Of a DNA stretch of 64,000 nt, positions 12,101-21,100 are shown piece by piece. The stretch spans positions 65,313-129,312 of the forward strand of contig MEHQ01003458.1 of the NCBI GenBank assembly GCA_008828725.1, given 5' to 3'. Position numbers and translations under genes: made by a program. The number at the start of each line of letters is the position of its first letter. Positions within the stretch are counted from its first letter, which is position 1. The notes beneath the pieces are model-generated. The model was not told the DNA's origin. It saw only the letters and a program-made list of their open reading frames with translations, and searched no databases. The stretch comes from Saccharina japonica. Taxonomy: Eukaryota > Sar > Phaeophyceae > Laminariales > Laminariaceae.

Positions 12101-15100
12101 AGAAGAGGGCCGTGGCGAGGATTTCTCCCTGAGGCCTAGCACCTCCACCGCCTCCTCCTTCTGCGAAAATATTAAACGGAAACCGACGCGTTTAATGAAC
12201 CGTTTCATACTATTACGGATGTTAGGGATATAAGGGATAGCGACCAAAAACGATGGTAAGTTTGGTGTTACCAACCGTGTACGGAGCAGCCCAAGCATCA
12301 GGCAGTATGGGCACAGGGTCAATGTTCATGTTTGCGCCCCGCCAGTCATGCGAACCCCTTGCCTTTGTAAACTCGGAAAACTATTTCTGTACGTTCCATC
12401 CCCCCAGTCAGTCAGTCAGTCGCGCAGTGGACCTGCTGCCGGAATCGTCACTTTTTTTTTTGTCAATTTTCCCTTCTCAAGTCTCACGAGGGATAACAGT
12501 CGCTTGATAATTACCACACTCGTCTGATTGGCTCAGGGTCAGGGCTGGGTTGGTCTGGTTGGCTCAGGGTTAGCGTTAGAGTTAGGGTTAGTTATATTGG
12601 TCTCGTACACAGTGTGTTTCAACCATTTTATTCTCCAATAAGTGGTAAGCAACCCTCTTTGTAAACATTAACAAGGTCCTTCGTATTGCTGCATGACGTT
12701 ATTCATACTGTTAGGAGATGTCACAGCGTTTCTTCAACATCATTCCGACAGAAAAAAAAAAAGAAGTCGATGTCGCGTCCGAGAATCTGAGCGCACAAGA
12801 AAATGGGCATAGCCAAAATAATACCGGTGCGTAGCGATTTTATCATTTGTTTAGTTTAGTACCTGGACAAAGAGGAGTGCCTAGTGCCAGCCGGCCAGCC
12901 AACTGCGCCTTATCTTGCAAAGCACGCACTAATGCCACGCACTTCACTTCTTCATCTTCTTCATCGTCACCAGCGCCCCAAACCGCCACGTAGGCAGAGC
13001 AAGATTGACCTTTCGCAAGAGCGCGAAAAGACGGCCGGGCAGTGGCCATAATTAGCGGCCGCGGGCAGCATCGTTGGTGGTGGTACATACAAATAACCGT
13101 TAGCGACGATGGTTCTGTTTCGTTGCTGGGAGTTGAGCGATGGTGAACAGACTGCAAACAGATCTGTCCTGAAGGGTAAAGAGGGTTTGGGTACGAATTC
13201 ACATGGTAAAAACAAAATGATCATTACATTTTCGAACAGAGTGAAAAGGCAAAAAAAAACTATGGCGCTCAAAAAAGCACGCGCAGGGGTCGTGACCAAG
13301 ACCGCCATTCAGTTTCTTTCGTATTACCGCTGGGTGACTTCGAGCGTATATGCTTCGTAAGGCGCTCAAAAGACACGCTCAAGGATCGTGACTAAGACCG
13401 CCATTCAGTGTTCCGTATAAGCGCTGGGTGACTTCGAGCGTATGTGGCTGTACGCCGTGCCGTACCTGTTAGCAGCATCAGCCTTTCTTCCTCTCCCGCT
13501 CGCAACGATGGCCGCGCACCCGCCCGACCCTCCTCCGCCCTCCTGTCTCGGGTTAGGACAGCGTAGCTATCCCCAACCGCGACTGTGCCTCGAGACCCAG
13601 ACAACACGAGTTTCACGTACATGATGCAGCTTTCATGACCGCTTCCGGTCGAGCGACCGCCTGACTCTCCCAGTACGGATGCGCGGCAGACATCCATAGC
13701 TCGTACGGATGCCTCCAGTTTCCAGTTTGCCGCCGGGTCGGCTTTGTTTAGGGCTGCGATGGCGGGGCTGGCCACCGTGACGGCCTGGTCTTCCGCCTGC
13801 TCCACCGTGCCCCAGCGGCTGCCCAAAACCCACGTCGTCGTCATGCGCGCATCGTTTTTAAGGGTTTCAACCACTGTGAAAATGGCATCACACTAATTCC
13901 AAGTAGTCTGTCTCGGTACAAACGTGGGTGAAGTGCTGTAAAAAGGGGTTAAGTGGAGTGGAGATTTAGGTCGAGCTTTTGTGATAGGTAACTGCTTCGT
14001 ATTGACCAACAAAATCTGCGAATGCAACCTTAGCGCCATCGGATTGAGTCGCGTGTATTCATGGAAGATGCCGTAAAATCAAGCATCGCGCTTTCCAGGG
14101 CTATTCCAGCGCGCCAATATATCAGGCGGAGCGAACAACCCATAGATGTTTTTGACTCGTTATTGGTGTATTTTTCCTGCGGGATCAAAAAGAGCCAGCA
14201 AAGGCACTGCCAGCCACGGTGCCGCGGAATACACGACTTTTTTTTGTGTCCGATGCTATAACAATGCGCCGGTCGCCCGCCATACACGCGGGTGGTGCTC
14301 ATACGACAGAGCTCTAAACAGACAAACAGTCATCTGTACGCCGTGCTTGTTTCGCATGAAACCGAAGGTACTATCGCTGCGGGCAGGGGGCCCATCATAT
14401 TACTCTCGGACAACCATTGTTGACCCTGGATTATGTCCCGGGCGGTTGCTTTCTACGTACTGGGTGGATGAAAGCGTTTTTTTTTCTAGGAGACGATATT
14501 CGACTAAGACTAGGCGGCAAATACAGCAGCACAGTACATACAAATAACAAGGGTGGAGGTGGATGAAATACATTAATAAATGTCTTGAACGAGTGTGCAC
14601 TAAATAATTTTGGCACAAGAAGGACACGATATCGAAACCGAGCCACAAGATTGGTGCACCATGTACGTGTGTAAAATGTCGGTGGGCAGCGAGCATAACG
14701 TATCAGCTGACACGAGTCTACGCGCCGATGACGATGAACATACACACGCAAGTATGGGGTATCAAACATCTCTCACCTTGAGCAAGCCGTGGCAGCGGCA
14801 GGAAGAGCGCCGCAAAGACTGCGGTACACCCTGACAAGCGCCACTACGGTCTCCCCACGCGTGGCCAGGAAATGGGTGCGACAGATGCAGAGGCCTGGTG
14901 AAACAGCGCATCGGACGGCAAAAAAAACGCTTTACGTCTTGTCGGTGATCTCGGCTTCAAGATGTCTCCCCTGAAATCACGTACGATAACCCGTGTAACT
15001 TGTAGCGCTGCCTCTATGTTCCCGACCCTTGTACGAAAACGACCTGGCTATGCATCGCATGATTATGCTTGTGCACCTGCCAACGCTTGTACGCTTGTGT

Positions 15101-18100
15101 TTGGGTTCACGAGCACCCAAAATGTACAATTACGAGGCATTTTAGTAATCAGGACACACGATGAACCCAAAGCCCATACTGTAGTATGTGCCCGTGTGTT
15201 TACAAACCATACTTGGTCCTGATGTATCATGTTCTCTAGCAAATACCAGGTATTGTGTGCGTAACCTTTTTGACCGCCTGAAACTGGATGCGTTCGGGGT
15301 CTTTTCCTACCCACTTCGAGGAGCCATTTACAAGGAAACCGCAAACGAATAGGGAAAAAAAATGACAGCCGCCCTGACAACTGCCTCTATCGTGACTGCA
15401 TGAATGTATGCTGCAGGAAGGTACATAATAATGAAGCTTGCGATGAGGTTTCCGACCCTTCGTTGTTGGTCGCGTTTTGCTTACGGCTCACCGGTAGAAG
15501 GCTCTTCCGCTTCCACAACGAAGTGCTCGGCATGTCGAGGCCTTTCGACATCTCCGAACCCGGTGTTCTCGACCGTGTGTCTGGCAGAAGACCGCGCATT
15601 TCGATCCCGCAGCACCGAGGTCCTCGCGCCGAGAAAAACCTGCACGTTTTCCGCAGGAATCGGACTCTTTATTATTTTTCTTCAAAATATTCCAGATATT
15701 TGGCCAGATCGCCGATCCCCCGCTTCGTTATCTAGATGTTTCAAGGAAAACAGATTCCCGATCTGTATGATCTGTATGATCTGTACGATATGTACGATCT
15801 GCATGATCTGTATGATTTGTATGATACGTATGATATGTATGATATGTATGTATGATCTTATGATCTGTATGATATGTATGATCTGTGCGATCTGTATGAT
15901 TTGTATGATCTGTATGATCTGTATGATCTGTATGATCTGTACGATCTGTATGATCCAGCTCATGTTGTCGGGTGGGAGCCATAAAATCTGCATGATCTAG
16001 CACACGTTTCCTGGGTCGGGTGTGTCTGTATGCACTATACAGCTCACGCGCAACATCTCGTTCCGGCAGGAAAGCCCGCAGGTGAGGATATACAGCAGGT
16101 CATCTAGATCTTTGGTTTGTCTGATGTGTGGAATGTTGGATATAAAACGGTCTTCACAAGAGCCTGTCGTTGAAACCCCTGGGGAAAATGTCAGCGCTTA
16201 TTGTAGTAAAGCCACGCCAACCAGAACGTCATCCTCTCCCACGCTCTGAGCAAAAACGGTACAGAGATACTCGCGAGTGTAACCAGTACGAATCCATCTG
16301 AAAGTGGATCTAGATATTTCGAGCTACAGTCTGGCTGCCTGTTAGCCAAGGAACGAAAATGAAAGCCACAAGTAGTGCAAAATGCCTCAGAAGGTCCCAC
16401 CATATTTTTGTTGTTGTTGAATCTATCCGAAAGTAGATATAGATACTTCGAGCGACGGTCTGGCTGCCTGTTAGTTAGCCAAGGGCCGAAATCGAAAGCC
16501 ACAAGTAGTGCAAAATGCCTCAGAATTCTGAACTCCAAGGTCCCTCCATCTTTGTTTCTGTCAAGCTCTCACCCGAGGATGCACCCTCGTAACCGTCGCA
16601 TTTGTTGGATGTCCCGCGGCTGCCATGGAACCGCTCGAGCCACAAGTCTCAGTAGACTGGTCGGCTTGCCCTGCGTCGTCGTCTTGCATCACGCCGAAGT
16701 CGTGGAGCAGCTTCAGGGGCGCAACCAGATCTTCCTCGGTAACGGATGACCGCGCGGGACCAGTTCGGGCCTTAAGGTCGACGTGAGTAACGCAAGGTCG
16801 AAACACGTACATTAGTATTGTTGAAAGGCGCGTTGGTGCCAAACTTCATGCGGATAACGAAGGTCGGCTACGTCTGCATCGTAAAAATCCAATCGATTTT
16901 TTTTTTCCCGAGTACATTAGTCTACACCGCTAGAAATGTTTCACAAAACGTTGACTGTTTTATTTTATTTACGGAATAACCGGCGATTGCTTGTTTTGCA
17001 CCGCGTTCCCTCCCCCCTAAGACTCCCAAAGAAGCGTCGGTAGGCTGGCGAAGTGGCATGTCTGGATCGCTTTCTGCTCCCATTCTTGGTACCCTACGTT
17101 CCGAAAAAAACCTATGTATGGGCTGGAACCGATTGCTAAATCTGAGAAGGCCGGCCGGGTACTGCGAGCAAAGCGACACCATTTCGTCGGTGCGAACGAG
17201 GGTACCTGGACACATATCTGGACAGCAACCATTTCGATACACCAGGAATATTCTCCTAAAAACGATCCAATTATTTCACCTCCCCCCCCCCCTTGGTCTA
17301 TGGTCATACGACTACGGCCATGCATGAAAATGAAGTACACCCCCCCCCCCCTTGATAGATTTCGTTTATAAGTTTCGGCATTCTTGGTTAAGAATAGCTA
17401 CAATGCTATCCAGCAATAGCCAGGGGTCTATACCGAGTCGCTGATCGGTAACATAGTCGCCTCTAGCGAGTAGACCACAGCAGCAGTAACAAGTGCTACG
17501 GCAGTACAAGCAGCGCGGTATGTCCACTGCCGATTCAGTACTATGCGGTGGAACCCTGTTGGATCAGTTATCTTGGATGTACGCGGGAGAACCTCGAAAT
17601 GACGTTGAGAGTTCAGTCGAGGTTTTTTGTTTGACTTTTTGTTTTCACCGAATGCTGGGGGTGCTGAGACTTGAGAGCACCGTAACCGGTCGACCGTGCA
17701 CACGAACACTCGTCCACTCTCCTTCACTTCTCTTCTGTCCTCCTCCTCCTCCTCATCATCATCCTGTCCTCTTGGACAAGACCGATAACCAATACTGGCC
17801 TTGAGCGCCATTCTTCTTTCAACATGATCTTCTGAAAGCTGAAGGTTGAACAACAACTCGTCGGCTTTGACACCGGCTGCAGTGCTTATCTCTGCGGCGG
17901 GGCTGCCTGGTCTAACTCAGGAGCCGCGCACACACGCCCACGACGGGGATCACACCAAAAGTATATACTGGCAGCTCAGCAGAACTGCAATTCCATTCAA
18001 CGTAATAAAACTTTTGAGATTGCTGGTATCGACTTCGTATAGCATAGGGTTTTTATTATGGTACTGCTGCACATTTTTCTGTGAGCTCGCACCTTGTCCA

Positions 18101-21100
18101 GGACCCTGCGCATGGCGGAAATATGGTTGGTAAGGCCGGCGGCACCGCGAAGCACGCACGCCTCCACCGCAAGGGCGTCCACGCTGCCAAACACCCTCAG
18201 CAGACCGTCTGATATGTCTGCCGGGAAGACAAAAAAAACGAACGAGCAAAAGAGTCGTACCTTACCGTCAATTCGATGTGGTTCCCTGCGCCAACATCAG
18301 CGGTAGATCGGTTATCACTAACGCTCGGAAATAGAGAGAGAAAAGCTAGCGAGCTGGCTAGCTAGCGAGCGAGCAAGAGAGCTAGCGAGCTACCGTGCGA
18401 GCAAGAAAGTCAGCATAGCGAGACCGGGAAAACCGACGACAGACCAGCGTCGAGCTCACACGGTGTCATGCTTGCTGTCATGGAGCGAGTAGTACAGACA
18501 AAAAAAACAGGATTATACTTTCCAGTCCAACAGGCCGCAAGGGCTATACTAGTTATGGTGGGTGACACCCTGAGCCCTGAACAAGCCGCGGAAACGGTCA
18601 CAGTTAGGTGCCGTTTATCACCACTGCGTAAAATGGCCCTACGAGAGATACCTGTGGTAGAGTTTGTCAGCAAACACCTGGCTACAATGTCGGCAGCGTC
18701 AAAAACAACACTAAAAAATGCTGCTACATTCCACTCGCGTAAATCTAACACCCACTGCCTAGAATGGCGGTCATTAACCTTCGCCATCATACGGTCACGA
18801 CTGGACACTTTCTTTACGGGTCAACTTCGTGTTTTGGGTGTACCGATTGCTTTTTATTGTTATTATTATTACTCGTAATAACGTAATAACAGTATATTCG
18901 CCAATGCGACAATGTGCACTGCAGCATGAGCTTCAGCATCGATCACTCGTAAAACAATCATAGAGTGATGAAGAAGAAAAAGAACCCAAGCAAAAATCAA
19001 TCCAGGAAATCATTTTATGTGCACGGTGTCCAACTCTCTCCTGCACCTGCTTCCGGCTTGACATCGATTTACTATTATCATATAGTGATAAGTACCGCGT
19101 TTTCCATCCGACAATGTGCAACATGAGTTTCAACATTGATCACTCAGAAACATTCCCCAGAAAAAAAAATTGAAAAACTATTATTTTATATTGCATGGAA
19201 AGGAACTTGCAGCCGCGGCAAAAACAAAAATGAATACTCGTACCTATTATTTTGTATTGCATGGAAAGGAACTTGCAGCCTTGGCCTCGGTCGATCCCTT
19301 CTCCGCCGCATTCTAAGGCAAACGATTGCACCAGGGGCCACATCTCGATGTCCCGGAAGTCGTCGCAGCCTCGGGGGAGCGGGATACCAAGCGACGCCCC
19401 CCCGCAAGTGCCCGCCAAGACCATGCGACGAAACGCTCGGACCTACTTCCGGTTCAACGCAGGAAAACGAGCGAAATGTCTTTAGATGTTGGTGGTATTA
19501 TGGTTAGGGTCACTGCCACGTTCGGGTACTGCGAGGCGTGTTGTCGGCTACGGGAAGGGTTGTATAAACCTTCACCTACGTAGCTTCGACAAAACTACAG
19601 AAATGTGCTTGATTTTAGGCTCTAACCCCTCACCCTAACTCTATAGCCCTGGCTGCGTGGGAAAATTCTCGGAATGAAGCTGAAGTGAGGAGCTACTGCT
19701 GTAGTGTGTGGAGTTTCAACTATGTTGTCCAAGCTGGGCCAAGCCAAGCCGTAAACAGCGCTGGCTACGGGGACATCTGGGCTGGCTGGCGTATGTGCGA
19801 GCATGCTGTCACAATGAGAGGGTGGAGAAAACCCTACAAAAATGTAAGTGAGCTTGAATTATAAAGCGTACGTACTAGAGTAGTATGTGTGGGTCCGCAG
19901 AAAATAAACGCCTACGTACGCGTATCGTCCGCTTGGATGAAACAATAGTCAAGTGACACTTACTCCGGTGTCTACTGCTGTGATACCGAACTTGAGCGTA
20001 GTTTACAGGCTATTGTATGCTCGAGCACGTTATATATATATACGAAGTATTGGTATATAGTCTTGCGCCCGCCTCTAAGCATCATTTCACAAACATTTTT
20101 TTCCGGCGTCCCGACACAAGCGAGCCTCGGTTGCTTCTTCGGCTGTGTATTGCTCGTGGGCCCATTCTGTTCATACGATACACTGGCGCAATCGAGGTTT
20201 TAAATACCTTGTGAAGTTCGAAGATGTCGCTGTCACAACCATCCTGTTCGGGCAGGACATACTCCTGACACCGCGGCCATCGTGCTATAACCGGCAGGAC
20301 CGTAGTCTCGGCCTCCTGGCTGCCAATTCGGCGTAGTGAGCAAGGGAATTATTATTGAAGACGAGTTAAGCTACGTATATACGACTCTGTGATGCGCGCT
20401 TGTGTCGTATGATATCAGTATTGTTTTCATGCGAGGTTTTAAGCCGTCGCTGGACGCCCTGTCTTGCAAACAAATAAAACCCACAGGAAATCAATGTTCT
20501 GAATCAGGAAATCAATTTTATGAATACAACGAACGTCGCAGCGCAGGAGCGACGGTGTGTTGTGCAAACTAGACCCTTTTTGTTTTGCGTTTGTTTTTCG
20601 TTCTGACGGTGATCCCCTCAATCTTCCCCCGGAGAGTTACAGTAGCAGTGGTGTTGTTACATGCTACTTTTACCGCAAGTAGTCTGCTCTGTGTAGTCTT
20701 GGCCACTCCCAACTTTGCCCGTCAACCCTTCAACTAATATTATGATCATCTTTGCCATTCGACAATGTGCAGCATGAGCTTCAACGTTGATCACTCATAA
20801 TATTCCCGAAAGCAGAAAACCACGGAAACAACTATTACGGAGGACGATAGTAAATAGGACCTTCCGTACACACAAAAACCTATATATCTACGTATTTTTA
20901 CCAACAAAATTTGGTCCTATTAACTATGGTCCTCCGTAATATTATACAATCCATCTCCAATTCCAAGTTACTTCCCACCAGAAAAAGTAGACGAAGTACT
21001 GGACGTAGTAAAATGTGCAACCATTGTGACGAACCTATAAAGCACTTGGACATCGTGGCGCCTGACGACAAGGACACAATCTTCCAGGGCTTCGTGTTTC

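Larger units (their letters stand above)
18900..20815. repeat. Dispersed short repeat (CGACAATGTGCA..GATCACTC)
   Basis: Three copies with core CGACAATGTGCA..CATGAG(C/T)TTCA(A/G)C..GATCACTC at about 18905, 19110 and 20758, in DNAAF9 introns. Nature unknown. Confidence 0.7.

Noticed and set aside
15682..15993. Ile/His-rich ORFs near 15.8 kb
   Set aside because: Translation of the GATCTGTAT 9-mer array (three codons per unit).
18410..18878. ORFs of 132-136 aa on both strands near 18.6 kb
   Set aside because: Both strands are equally open; no reverse transcriptase, RNase H or transposase motif could be identified, so no mobile-element call was made.
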